Shown here one piece after another: positions 1 to 7,286 of a stretch of 49,712 nt of DNA. Positions within the stretch are counted from its first letter, which is position 1; each line of letters starts with the position of its first letter. Position numbers and translations under genes: made by a program. The notes under the pieces were generated by a model that saw only the letters and a program-made list of their open reading frames with translations, was not told the DNA's origin and did no database searches. The stretch lies in the NCBI RefSeq assembly GCF_012932915.1, contig NZ_VCQU01000020.1, positions 1 to 49,712 of the forward strand, written 5' to 3'. Source of the DNA: Antrihabitans stalactiti. GTDB taxonomy: Bacteria; Actinomycetota; Actinomycetes; Mycobacteriales; Mycobacteriaceae.

Positions 1-115
1 CGATCTGGGCATGAACTGATCCAAGCCCGGTCTCAGGTGCCATCACCTACGCATCCAACAACCTGTCCCACATGTGGGTAGACATCAGATGTCCCACATG
101 TGTCGAGACTGGACA
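1..115 (-). mobile_element. Terminus of an insertion sequence with the start of its transposase (partial)
   Basis: On the minus strand the element would begin at 115 with TGTCCAGTC and carry two direct copies of a 13-bp motif, TGTCCCACATGTG on the plus strand (64-76 and 90-102). An ATG at 43 opens a frame reading MAPETGLGSVHAQI before the window ends. TG...CA ends with repeated subterminal motifs fit a transposase-binding terminus. The junction at 115/116 falls inside a palindrome whose intact copies occur elsewhere in the window, which supports a real insertion edge. The family (IS21, IS481 or other) cannot be decided from so little sequence. Confidence 0.5.
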
Positions 116-147
116 GAGTCCAGGGACTCCTAAAAGACTCACGAGGG
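116..147. repeat. Truncated copy of the 50-bp palindromic terminator repeat
   Basis: This is the last 5 nt of the left arm (gagtc), the loop cagg and the complete 23-nt right arm of the repeat seen intact at 12258-12307; loop and proximal stem match that copy. The remaining left arm is replaced by the IS end that stops at 115. It lies 3' of the minus-strand gtrA-like gene, where it could still act as a weakened terminator. Confidence 0.7.
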
Positions 148-153
148 TGGGGG

Positions 154-534
154 TTACGCGGCGAAGACGAGGCCGCGAAGGGCGAGAAAGCGCAGTCCAC
201 CGATTGCCGCGCTCACCGACACGACGAGAGCTCCGGCGGCCAGGGCGCTGGCTGCGGGATAGGCACTGTGAAAGGCTCCGATCGCCAGCGTGCTGACGAC
301 CAACCCGACGAGGGCGAGGCCGCCGCCCTCGAGCTGAGCGGACAACCAGCCGACCCGTTCCGAAGCACCGAACGTGATGCTGCGGTGCAGTTCGTTGGCC
401 AATGCCGTGCTGAGGATCGCGCCGAGAAAATTGGCTGTGAGCACGCCGTGCGAGCTGAGGACGACGAAAGCGAGGCCGTAGACGGCGTTGCTTGCACCGC
501 CGACGAGTGCGAATCTGACCAACTGCGCGAACAT
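154..534 (-). CDS. GtrA-family membrane protein
   Basis: A 126-residue protein with four hydrophobic segments and the GtrA-type N-terminus FAQLVRFALVGGASNAVYGL, followed by NFLGAILSTALANELHRS. GtrA-like proteins are small polytopic proteins thought to flip or position polyprenyl-phosphate-linked sugars for cell-surface glycan decoration; the substrate here cannot be inferred. I chose ATG at 534; a TTG two codons upstream is an alternative. No strong ribosome binding site is visible. It ends just before the IS-disrupted palindrome, and no glycosyltransferase partner lies in the window, so the pathway is unknown. Confidence 0.75.
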   Translation of the reverse strand: MFAQLVRFALVGGASNAVYGLAFVVLSSHGVLTANFLGAILSTALANELHRSITFGASERVGWLSAQLEGGGLALVGLVVSTLAIGAFHSAYPAASALAAGALVVSVSAAIGGLRFLALRGLVFAA

Positions 535-614
535 GTACAAATCGTGCGGCGAAAGGCTATGTCGTCACATCGGTCGTCCGACCTATTTCAGCCCGTCTGG
601 CAAGATGGCGAAAC

Positions 615-1058
615 GTGACCCGCCTCCTCCCCGCCGCCCTTGCCGTCTTCGCAATCGCTCTTGCCGGGTGCTCGTCGGACAAGCCGTCGTCGTCGCACCA
701 AGCAAGTCCGAGCCTGGCGAGTGATGTCCTGGCCAACTCGACGACCCCGTCCACGGTGAATGTGGCGCCGTCCGCGCTGCCCGGGTCCACGGCGCTGTCG
801 CTGCCGAGCAAGTCGACTACCCCGGAAGTTGCGTACCTCGAGACGCTTCCAGCCAACGGCGTGACGATCCGCGACGAGGAAGGCACCGTCGGGACCGGTC
901 AGCGCATGTGCGAGGCCTTGACCGCCGGTCAGGCGCTCGACGCCGCCGCGCAGTTCGGTCTGGACGAACAGCCGTGGACGGCCGACCAGGCCAAGATGGC
1001 GGTCCGGGTCGCTGCGCACACCCTCTGCCCGACGAACGCGGCGAAGGTCGGGAACTAG
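615..1058 (+). CDS. DUF732-type secreted lipoprotein
   Basis: The 147-residue product starts at GTG with a lipoprotein signal peptide: MTR, a hydrophobic core, and the lipobox LAGC with Cys19 as the lipidated residue. A Ser/Thr/Pro-rich linker follows (about 20-70), then a compact C-terminal domain with two Cys (in MCEAL and TLCP) spaced as in DUF732 proteins of mycobacteria and rhodococci. The function of DUF732 is unknown; the protein should be anchored outside the plasma membrane. It is divergent from the gtrA-like gene and followed by a palindromic terminator at 1071. Confidence 0.7.
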   Translation: MTRLLPAALAVFAIALAGCSSDKPSSSHQASPSLASDVLANSTTPSTVNVAPSALPGSTALSLPSKSTTPEVAYLETLPANGVTIRDEEGTVGTGQRMCEALTAGQALDAAAQFGLDEQPWTADQAKMAVRVAAHTLCPTNAAKVGN

Positions 1059-1070
1059 CCACTCCCGGTT

Positions 1071-1120
1071 CCCTTGTGAGTCTTTTTGGAGTCTCTGGAC
1101 TCCAAAAAGACTCACGAGGG
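1071..1120. terminator. 50-bp palindromic repeat, likely bidirectional terminator (copy 2)
   Basis: Two 23-nt arms around the loop tctg. The arms pair throughout apart from one position that would be a G-U wobble in RNA, and a run of five T (five A on the right arm) sits mid-stem. It separates the lipoprotein gene from the first yihY-like gene. Nearly the same sequence recurs at 8238-8287 and 12258-12307. Confidence 0.8.
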
Positions 1121-1165
1121 TTGGTTGCGTGTGGCAAGTTGTGCGCAACGACCAGGAGCGCCCAG

Positions 1166-2140
1166 ATGAATGTCGCACAGCAGCTCGATGCGCTGCAGCA
1201 ACGCCATCCGGCATTGAGTTTCCCCATCGGCGTCTTGTACAAGTTCATCGACGACCAGGGTGTGTACCTCGCAGCGTTGATCACCTATTACGGGTTCGTC
1301 GCGTTGTTTCCACTGCTGTATCTACTGTCGACCGTGCTCGGATTCGTCCTCGCAGGCAATCCGGAGCTCCAACAACAGATCACCGAGTCGGCGTTGAGTC
1401 ATTTCCCCGTCATCGGGGACGACTTGAACGAACCCGCGCGCATCGGCGGCGGACCGTTGGGGTTGGTGATCGGTGTGCTCGGGTCGCTGTACGGCGGGCT
1501 CGGTGTGGCACTAGCGTTCCAGAACGCGATGAACACGGCGTGGTCGGTCCCGCGTCATCTGCGGCCGAACCCGATCGTCGCGCGTGGCCAAGGCCTCCTC
1601 CTGCTCGGGACCGTGGGCCTGGGAATCCTTGCGACGGCGTCGATCTCGGGTGTCGGCGTCCTTGCTTCGATCGGCGGGCTGCCGAGGATTTTGATCCTGT
1701 TCGCTACGTTGGTGGCGAACTCGATCCTGTTCGTCATCGCCTTCAAATTGACGACCGCACGGAAGTTGACCGTCGCCGAGGTCGCGCCCGGCGCCATCGC
1801 GGCCGCGACCCTATGGCAACTGTTGCAATCGTTCGGCGCGATCTATGTCGCCAAGGTCGTACAAAGCGCATCCGCTGTGAACGGCGTATTCGCAATAGTG
1901 CTGGGCCTCTTGGCTTTTCTGTTCCTTGCGGCAGCCGTCGTTGTGTGGAGCGTCGAGATCAACGTCGTCCGAGTCGACCGCCTCTACCCTCGTGCACTGC
2001 TGGCGCCGTTCACCGACAACGTGGACCTCGCCGTCGGTGACAAGCGAGCCTTCAGGGATTTTGCGCAAGCGCAGCGCGCACACCTGCAACAGGACATCCA
2101 CGTCACCTTCGACGACCGGGAGGAGAAGGAACCCGATTAG
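1166..2140 (+). CDS. YihY/BrkB-family inner membrane protein (paralog 1)
   Basis: A 324-residue polytopic protein with about six membrane segments and the family signatures GVYLAALITYYGFVALFPLL near the start and LYPRALLAPFTDN near the end. YihY/UPF0761 proteins were once annotated as ribonuclease BN, but that is no longer accepted; their membrane function is not established. The ATG at 1166 has AGGAG 13 nt upstream and excludes a spurious upstream extension. The stop overlaps the stop of the convergent crotonase gene by 4 bp. A clear paralog lies at 7287-8246. Confidence 0.85.
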   Translation: MNVAQQLDALQQRHPALSFPIGVLYKFIDDQGVYLAALITYYGFVALFPLLYLLSTVLGFVLAGNPELQQQITESALSHFPVIGDDLNEPARIGGGPLGLVIGVLGSLYGGLGVALAFQNAMNTAWSVPRHLRPNPIVARGQGLLLLGTVGLGILATASISGVGVLASIGGLPRILILFATLVANSILFVIAFKLTTARKLTVAEVAPGAIAAATLWQLLQSFGAIYVAKVVQSASAVNGVFAIVLGLLAFLFLAAAVVVWSVEINVVRVDRLYPRALLAPFTDNVDLAVGDKRAFRDFAQAQRAHLQQDIHVTFDDREEKEPD

Positions 2141-2790
2141 CTTTCCCCGAGTGCAGCGATTGCACCCGCGAACATTGTGTTCTTGATTGCTCCGAGGGTG
2201 CCCTGATCTTTGCCAGCGAGTGGGGCGAGAATGTCCACAGCGGCATCGACTTCGGCACCTTGCGCCGCGGTGGCATCGACGATGCCGTACGTCAGCGCGT
2301 CGGTCCCGCCGAATCGGCGGCCGGTGGTCATCGACGCCACGGCGCTCTGGGGAGTCAACTTGGCCTGAATGATTGCCGCCATTCCCTTCGTGAACGGGAT
2401 GCGGATGTCGACCTCGGGGAGGCAAAAGTACCCGCGGTCCGCGCGCATGACGCGGAAATCGTGGGCGAGCGCAAGCATGGCGCCCGCACCGAAGGCGTGG
2501 CCAGGCAGTGCGGCGACGGTCGGAATCGGCAGTGCGAGAACACGAGCCAGCAGACCCTGGACCTCGCTGACATACCATTTCGCGCGGTCGCTGTTGGCGC
2601 CCAACCAGTCCAGATCGAGCCCGTTGGTGTAGAACTTTCCACTCGCCGTCGTCACGAGTCCATGCGCGCCGTCGGCGACCGCCGTGTCGAGGTGTGTGTT
2701 GATTTCCTCCAGAACCGTTGGCGAGAAGCGGTTTTCGTCGTCACCGAGATCGAGAACGGCGACCTTGTCACGGTAGGTCAAGCTGGGCAT
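2137..2790 (-). CDS. Enoyl-CoA hydratase/isomerase (crotonase) family protein
   Basis: At 217 residues this is a short crotonase. The first oxyanion-hole segment is GKFYTNGLDL (51-60), the second GHAFGAGAMLAL (97-108), and Glu126 sits in LPEVDIR where delta3,delta2-enoyl-CoA isomerases place their single catalytic acid. The second glutamate of true hydratases is not evident, so isomerase-type double-bond shifting on unsaturated acyl-CoA is more likely than hydration (inference). The gene starts inside the 3' end of the upstream tetR gene (23-bp overlap), so they form one transcription unit and the crotonase is the probable controlled enzyme. Confidence 0.8.
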   Translation of the reverse strand: MPSLTYRDKVAVLDLGDDENRFSPTVLEEINTHLDTAVADGAHGLVTTASGKFYTNGLDLDWLGANSDRAKWYVSEVQGLLARVLALPIPTVAALPGHAFGAGAMLALAHDFRVMRADRGYFCLPEVDIRIPFTKGMAAIIQAKLTPQSAVASMTTGRRFGGTDALTYGIVDATAAQGAEVDAAVDILAPLAGKDQGTLGAIKNTMFAGAIAALGES

Positions 2791-3403
2791 GCTGGGCTCC
2801 TTTGGTGTGGTGTTGCGGTGGACCGATGTCGAGAACTGCGCGCACGGCGGCGCGCAGGTGTGCGCGGGCGGTCGGATCTTTCGTGCGATCGCGATGCAAC
2901 AGGATGCTGGTCGGCAGATCGACGACGCAGGTAGTGATGACGTCGACGGCGTACCGGTCCTTGCGGTCCCACATACGCAGGGCCAGCCGGATCAACAGAT
3001 CGAGCAGGGCAGCCTCGACCTCGCGGAGGTCGTTAGCGACGTCGGGTGGCAGGTCGTCACGAAGAAGGTCGCTCTTGCTGACGGTGAACAGCAATTTCGA
3101 CGATCGCGGGAACTGGTCGGCGAACACGGCGGGGGCATCTGCCGCCGCGACGACTGCCTCGACCGCGTCGAGAGCGTCGTCGACGAGGTCGGTCTGCACC
3201 GCGAGGAAGTGGCGAGCCGCGCGAAGCCAGGTGCGGCCCAACAGTTCCGCACGTGAACCGAACGTGTGATAAATCGCGCCGTTGGACACCCCGGTCGCCG
3301 CCGCAACCGCGCGGATGGTGACAGCGCCCGGCCCCGACTCGACAGCCAGCGACTCGGCAGCGTCGAGCACGCTGTCGGGATCGTGGATACGCGGGCGGGG
3401 CAT
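2768..3403 (-). CDS. TetR-family transcriptional regulator
   Basis: A 211-residue repressor with an N-terminal helix-turn-helix (about residues 9-55, ending in SNGAIYHTFGSRAELL) and a helical ligand domain. A perfect 10-bp inverted repeat with 2-bp spacer lies 10 bp upstream of its start (3414-3435), so autorepression is likely. It leads a two-gene operon with the crotonase, so the inducer may be an acyl-CoA or fatty acid (inference from context). Confidence 0.88.
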   Translation of the reverse strand: MPRPRIHDPDSVLDAAESLAVESGPGAVTIRAVAAATGVSNGAIYHTFGSRAELLGRTWLRAARHFLAVQTDLVDDALDAVEAVVAAADAPAVFADQFPRSSKLLFTVSKSDLLRDDLPPDVANDLREVEAALLDLLIRLALRMWDRKDRYAVDVITTCVVDLPTSILLHRDRTKDPTARAHLRAAVRAVLDIGPPQHHTKGAQHAQLDLP

Positions 3404-3413
3404 GATTCCACTT

Positions 3414-3435
3414 TAACAGAGCAGTTGCTCTGTTA
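3414..3435. promoter_or_regulatory. TetR operator: 22-bp perfect palindrome
   Basis: TAACAGAGCA and TGCTCTGTTA flank a GT centre. Position just upstream of the tetR start and perfect dyad symmetry make it the likely operator of that repressor. Confidence 0.75.
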
Positions 3436-3455
3436 TGAAACTCGGCGCCCGACCG

Positions 3456-3519
3456 CGGTGATCACGGAGAAAAGTACCGTTCGTACGCCGTAAATTGGTC
3501 CTTTTCCCCGTGATCACCG
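3456..3519. repeat. 19-bp inverted repeat with 26-bp loop
   Basis: CGGTGATCACGGAGAAAAG at 3456-3474 is repeated in inverse orientation at 3501-3519 with one mismatch. It sits between the tetR promoter and a 48-codon membrane protein gene. It could be a second regulatory dyad, a leader hairpin for the small gene, or a dispersed repeat. Confidence 0.6.
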
Positions 3520-3571
3520 AGTTGCGTGGTCAGTCTGCGAACGCCGGGCGCACCAAATATGATCTCCAGCC

Positions 3572-3718
3572 ATGGAGCGCTTCATCGGTGGTTTGGTCGT
3601 CGGCGCGATCGGCGGCGGCATCACATTGATCTTCGCCAGTACGACGACGGCAGTGATCGTCGGCGTCGTACTCATGCTGCTGGTGTGGTTCGGCCTGGAA
3701 GTGCTCGAGGCGCTCTGA
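3572..3718 (+). CDS. Small hydrophobic membrane protein (48 aa)
   Basis: The ATG at 3572 opens a 48-codon frame ending in TGA at 3718. The peptide starts MERFIGGLVVGAIGGG, continues with a hydrophobic stretch ending LMLLVWFGL and finishes EVLEAL: one or two membrane helices with a Gly-rich bend and an acidic tail. I do not recognise a family. The open frame is short, but its membrane-helix composition and independent position make coding likely. The convergent fadD-like gene ends 34 bp downstream. Confidence 0.5.
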   Translation: MERFIGGLVVGAIGGGITLIFASTTTAVIVGVVLMLLVWFGLEVLEAL

Positions 3719-3751
3719 CCGACGATCTGGCGATCCAGCTCACAAGTGGAG

Positions 3752-5281
3752 TTAGTTGACCTGGCGGTCGCGCCCTTCCCAGTAGGGAGTGCGTAGTTTG
3801 AATTTCTGCAGCTTCCCGGTTGCGGTGCGCACCAACGACTCCCGGAACTCGATTCGCCGGGGAATCTTGTAGCCGGACAGCGTTTGACGGCAATGCGTTT
3901 GCAATGCTTCCACCGTGACCTCGGACCCGTCGGTCACGACGAGCGCGGTGACCAGTTCGCCCCATTTCTCGTCGGGGATTCCGATCACGGCGACCTCGCG
4001 GACCGCGGGATGCGACATCAGAACGTCTTCGACCTCGATGCTGGAGACGTTCTCGCCGCCGGTGATGATGACGTCCTTCTTGCGGTCGAGGATGGAGAGG
4101 TATCCCTCGTCGTCGATCCGACCGCCATCGCCGGTGTGGAACCAGTTGTCCTCGAGGGCTTTTGCCGACTCGTCGGGTTGTTCCCAATAGCCGTCCATGA
4201 TGTGGTTCGCCCTGGCCAATATCTCGCCGTCCACATTCGTCGTCAGGCTCACGCCGAGTGCCGGCGCACCTGCGCGCACCAGTTTGCGTGCGCGTTCGGC
4301 AGCGGGCAGGTCGTCCCATTCCGCCCGCGATCGGTTGATCGTCAGCAGCGGTGCAGTTTCGGTGAGTCCGTAGATCTGAATGAACTCCCAGCCCAGCACA
4401 TCGAGCACTCGCTCGATGGTGCGCGTCGGAGGTGCCGCGCCGGCAACCACGATGCGAACACGGTCGCGTCCCGGAATCGGGCCATCCCACGACTCGGCGG
4501 CCTCCAAGGCCGCGTTCACCACGGCCGGAGCGGCGCACGCCATGGTCACGCCGTGTTCGTCGATTCGCCGAAGGATCTCTGCGCCGTCGATCTGGCGGAG
4601 CACGATCTGCTTCGTGCCAAGAGCGGTCTGGATGAACGGCATACCCCAGCCGTTGCAGTGAAACATCGGCAGCGTGTGCAGGAAGACATCGCGATCCGTC
4701 ACTGCGGTGTGCAGCCCGAATACCGTCGCGTTCAGCCACAGGTTGCGGTGCGTCATCTGCACACCCTTCGGCCGCGCCGTCGTGCCCGAGGTGTAATTGA
4801 TTGTGGCCGTGGCATTCTCGTCGGGCGAATCCCAAGGCGTCGGCTCGACGCCATGCAGGTAGAGGTTGTCGTCGTCGCCGAGGACGAATTTGTGTTCGAC
4901 GTCGAGCGAGTCGAGCACGTCTTTCAGCGCCGGATCTGCGTACACGACCTCCGCGCCGCAATGCCCCACGATGTAGGAGATCTCGGCCGCGGTGAGCCTG
5001 AAGTTGATCGGGACCAGCACTCGGCCCCAGCCAGCGACACCGAAGAACGAGGTGAGTAAGCGCGCTGAGTTCTGCGAGATGACAGCGACTCTGGCGCCGA
5101 CCGGCACGCCGAGCCGGTCGAGATATGCGGCTTGGGCGCGCGCGTTGTTCGCGAAATCGCGGTACGTCAGCGTGCCCAGACTGGGAGCCGGCTGATCCGG
5201 TTCGTCGATCACCGCGATGCGGTCGGGATAGACCGACTCTGCACGGGCAAGGAAGTCGGACACAGTCAAAGGAACGATCAC
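3752..5281 (-). CDS. Acyl-CoA synthetase (AMP-forming), FadD-like
   Basis: The 509-residue ANL-superfamily ligase activates a carboxylic acid with ATP to an acyl-adenylate and transfers it to CoA. Visible motifs are the P-loop YTSGTTARPKG (163-173), YGLTETAP (304-311), HTGDGG (382-387), the hinge DRKKDVIITGG (399-409) and the catalytic lysine in TATGK (Lys490). The length fits medium/long-chain or aryl acid ligases; the substrate is not readable. It is 40 bp downstream of the HxlR regulator on the same strand and opposite an acyl-CoA dehydrogenase-like gene, suggesting a small acyl-CoA catabolic locus. Confidence 0.9.
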   Translation of the reverse strand: MIVPLTVSDFLARAESVYPDRIAVIDEPDQPAPSLGTLTYRDFANNARAQAAYLDRLGVPVGARVAVISQNSARLLTSFFGVAGWGRVLVPINFRLTAAEISYIVGHCGAEVVYADPALKDVLDSLDVEHKFVLGDDDNLYLHGVEPTPWDSPDENATATINYTSGTTARPKGVQMTHRNLWLNATVFGLHTAVTDRDVFLHTLPMFHCNGWGMPFIQTALGTKQIVLRQIDGAEILRRIDEHGVTMACAAPAVVNAALEAAESWDGPIPGRDRVRIVVAGAAPPTRTIERVLDVLGWEFIQIYGLTETAPLLTINRSRAEWDDLPAAERARKLVRAGAPALGVSLTTNVDGEILARANHIMDGYWEQPDESAKALEDNWFHTGDGGRIDDEGYLSILDRKKDVIITGGENVSSIEVEDVLMSHPAVREVAVIGIPDEKWGELVTALVVTDGSEVTVEALQTHCRQTLSGYKIPRRIEFRESLVRTATGKLQKFKLRTPYWEGRDRQVN

Positions 5282-5321
5282 GGCAGCCTCCGGCGATGCG
5301 CTTGGTGCGATGTGAAGAACT

Positions 5322-5996
5322 CTATCCCTGCGCTACCACCGCAGGCGCGAGTGGACTCAACCGCATGATCGAACCCATCCGTCGGGTGAATGCGCTCTGA
5401 CCGCCGAGTTCGACTCTGCCGCTCCGGATCGCGTCCATCAACGGCAATCGTCCGAGCCACACCTGATTCAGCGAGGCCACGTCGGAGGTGATCGTCACGT
5501 CGACGCCGTAACCGGGGTCGGTCGTGCAGACCGACGGATCACCAGCCTCGATGACAACCCAGTACAGCCTGCGGTCGTCGGTGAACTTGATGTGGAAGAC
5601 GTGCCGCTTGCCCGGCAACTCGCTTGTGTCCAATCTCGTATGCATCCACCACACGAGCAACTCGGCGTCGAGTTCGTCGGGCGCGGGGTCACCAAAGGCA
5701 TATTGCGCGCCCCATTCGCCCAAGCCGAACACGGTGGGCTTCAACGCAAGTCCGGCATCCGTGAGCAGGTAGTGGTTGCCCGTCCGTTCGATGAGTCCTG
5801 CATTCTCGAACTGCCGCAGCCGCTTCGCCAACAGGCTGCGCGACAACCCGGGGAGCCCGCGAGCCAGATCGTTGAAGCGGGTCGTCCCGACCAGGAGGTC
5901 GCGAATGATGAGCAAAGACCATCTGTCCCCGATCACCTCGAGTGCCCGAGAAATCGGACAATACTGCCCATAGCTGACATCCGCCACAAATGTCAC
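5322..5996 (-). CDS. HxlR-family regulator with C-terminal SCP2-like domain
   Basis: Residues about 8-95 form an HxlR winged helix: YCPISRALEVIGDRWSLLII followed by LPGLSRSLLAKRLRQFENAG, a recognition helix, and the wing YLLTDAG. The remainder (about 115-224, with DPGYGVDVTITSDVASLNQVW) resembles the SCP2 sterol-carrier/lipid-binding fold, suggesting a hydrophobic or acyl ligand. It is divergent from the acyl-CoA dehydrogenase-like gene and upstream of the ligase, so it probably controls both. There is a Cys near residue 13, typical of redox-sensing HxlR proteins, but redox sensing is not demonstrated. Confidence 0.85.
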   Translation of the reverse strand: MTFVADVSYGQYCPISRALEVIGDRWSLLIIRDLLVGTTRFNDLARGLPGLSRSLLAKRLRQFENAGLIERTGNHYLLTDAGLALKPTVFGLGEWGAQYAFGDPAPDELDAELLVWWMHTRLDTSELPGKRHVFHIKFTDDRRLYWVVIEAGDPSVCTTDPGYGVDVTITSDVASLNQVWLGRLPLMDAIRSGRVELGGQSAFTRRMGSIMRLSPLAPAVVAQG

Positions 5997-6105
5997 CTCA
6001 CTACAACGCAGGCGACAATGGAAGACACCCTAGGTCTAGATTTTGTACCGCTCTAGTGCAGTTTCTGGACTATCTGCAGCTCAGCGCGATTTCTACCTTT
6101 GGTAC

Positions 6106-7251
6106 ATGACAACTTTTGCAGATGCTCGCACCCCCAACGCCACGACCGACTGGGTCGGCCTGGCCAGAGAGATCGGCGCTACGCTCCGACCGGAAGTCGC
6201 CGAACGCGACCGCACCGGCGAGATTTCCGCCCCCGCATTCGATGCGCTTCGCACGACCGGGCTGTCCAGCGCGCTGGTCCCGACCGAGTTCGGTGGCGGT
6301 GGCGCGTCGCATGCGGAAATCGGTCGAGCACTGCGCGAATTGGGCCGCGACGACCCGTCGACCGCCGTCGCATTTGCCATGCACAGCCATCTCGTCGCGA
6401 CCCAGGTCTGGCGGCACAAGCACGGCATGGACGCCTCGAAGGTCTTCGAGAAAGTCGCGGGCAGTCAAGCAATCTTGATCAGCACCGGCGCCTCCGATTG
6501 GATGGCGTCGAACGGCACGGCGGAGCGCGTCGAGGGGGGCTACCGAGTGAGCGCCCGGAAAGCGCCCGCCAGCGGTTGCGAGGTGGGCGACATCATCGTC
6601 ACCAGCATTCGGTGGGACGACGCACCCGACGGACCTAACGTCCTCCACATTGCCGTCCCGAAGAGCGCCGACGGTGTGAGCATCGAATCGACCTGGGACA
6701 CAATGGGTCTTCGTGCGACTGGCTCGCACACCGTCGTCCTCGACGACGTCTTCGTACCCCACGCTGCGGTCTCCCTGATTCGTCCCGCCGACGTCTGGCC
6801 GCCACTGCTCAACATTGTCATCGGAGCGGCGCTGCCACTGGTCATGTCCGCCTACCTCGGGATTGCGGACGCCGCCGTGACGACCGCGCGGACCGTTGTC
6901 GCCGGCCGCCGTGAGGCGCATACCTTCCAACTCGTCGGCGAGATGATGAACGCCTACACAACTGCCGAGGACCTCATCGCCGCGATGTTCGCGGACTCCG
7001 ACGACCTCCGGTTCCCCAACACCGATGCCTTCGCCAGCAAGATCCTGTGTCGCAAAACTGTTGTGGCAGAGGCCCTGATCGAGACGGTCCGGCTGGCGAT
7101 CGAGGTCACCGGCGGCTTCGGTTACTCGCGCCAAGGTGAGATCGAGCGGCTGTATCGCGACATCCACGGTGGGCTCTTCCATCCGCTCCCGCGGGCGAAG
7201 CAGACCCAGTTCACCGGCCGTGTGACGTTGGGGCTGAGCCCGGCGTTCTGA
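6106..7251 (+). CDS. Acyl-CoA dehydrogenase-family flavoprotein
   Basis: A 381-residue protein starting at ATG 6106 with the three-domain acyl-CoA dehydrogenase layout: helical N-terminus (GLSSALVPTEFGGGG), middle beta domain (TWDTMGLRATGSHTVVLDDV) and C-terminal helical domain (EVTGGFGYSRQGEIERLYRD). In standard enzymes the C-terminus carries a Y-E-G-T active-site glutamate after the R-D-x-x-G-G segment; here the equivalent stretch is GGLFHPLPRAK and no Glu is present. The protein could use another base or be a flavin monooxygenase of the same fold (inference). It is divergently transcribed from the HxlR regulator. Confidence 0.85.
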   Translation: MTTFADARTPNATTDWVGLAREIGATLRPEVAERDRTGEISAPAFDALRTTGLSSALVPTEFGGGGASHAEIGRALRELGRDDPSTAVAFAMHSHLVATQVWRHKHGMDASKVFEKVAGSQAILISTGASDWMASNGTAERVEGGYRVSARKAPASGCEVGDIIVTSIRWDDAPDGPNVLHIAVPKSADGVSIESTWDTMGLRATGSHTVVLDDVFVPHAAVSLIRPADVWPPLLNIVIGAALPLVMSAYLGIADAAVTTARTVVAGRREAHTFQLVGEMMNAYTTAEDLIAAMFADSDDLRFPNTDAFASKILCRKTVVAEALIETVRLAIEVTGGFGYSRQGEIERLYRDIHGGLFHPLPRAKQTQFTGRVTLGLSPAF

Positions 7252-7286
7252 CTAGGTGCGGTCCGTCGGCACGCTAGCGTCACCTC

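Noticed and set aside
3884-5059. A 391-codon plus-strand frame opposite the acyl-CoA synthetase
   Set aside because: Shadow of the ligase gene, which has all ANL motifs in order.
6070-7182. A 370-codon minus-strand frame opposite the acyl-CoA dehydrogenase-like gene
   Set aside because: Low-complexity shadow with no family features.
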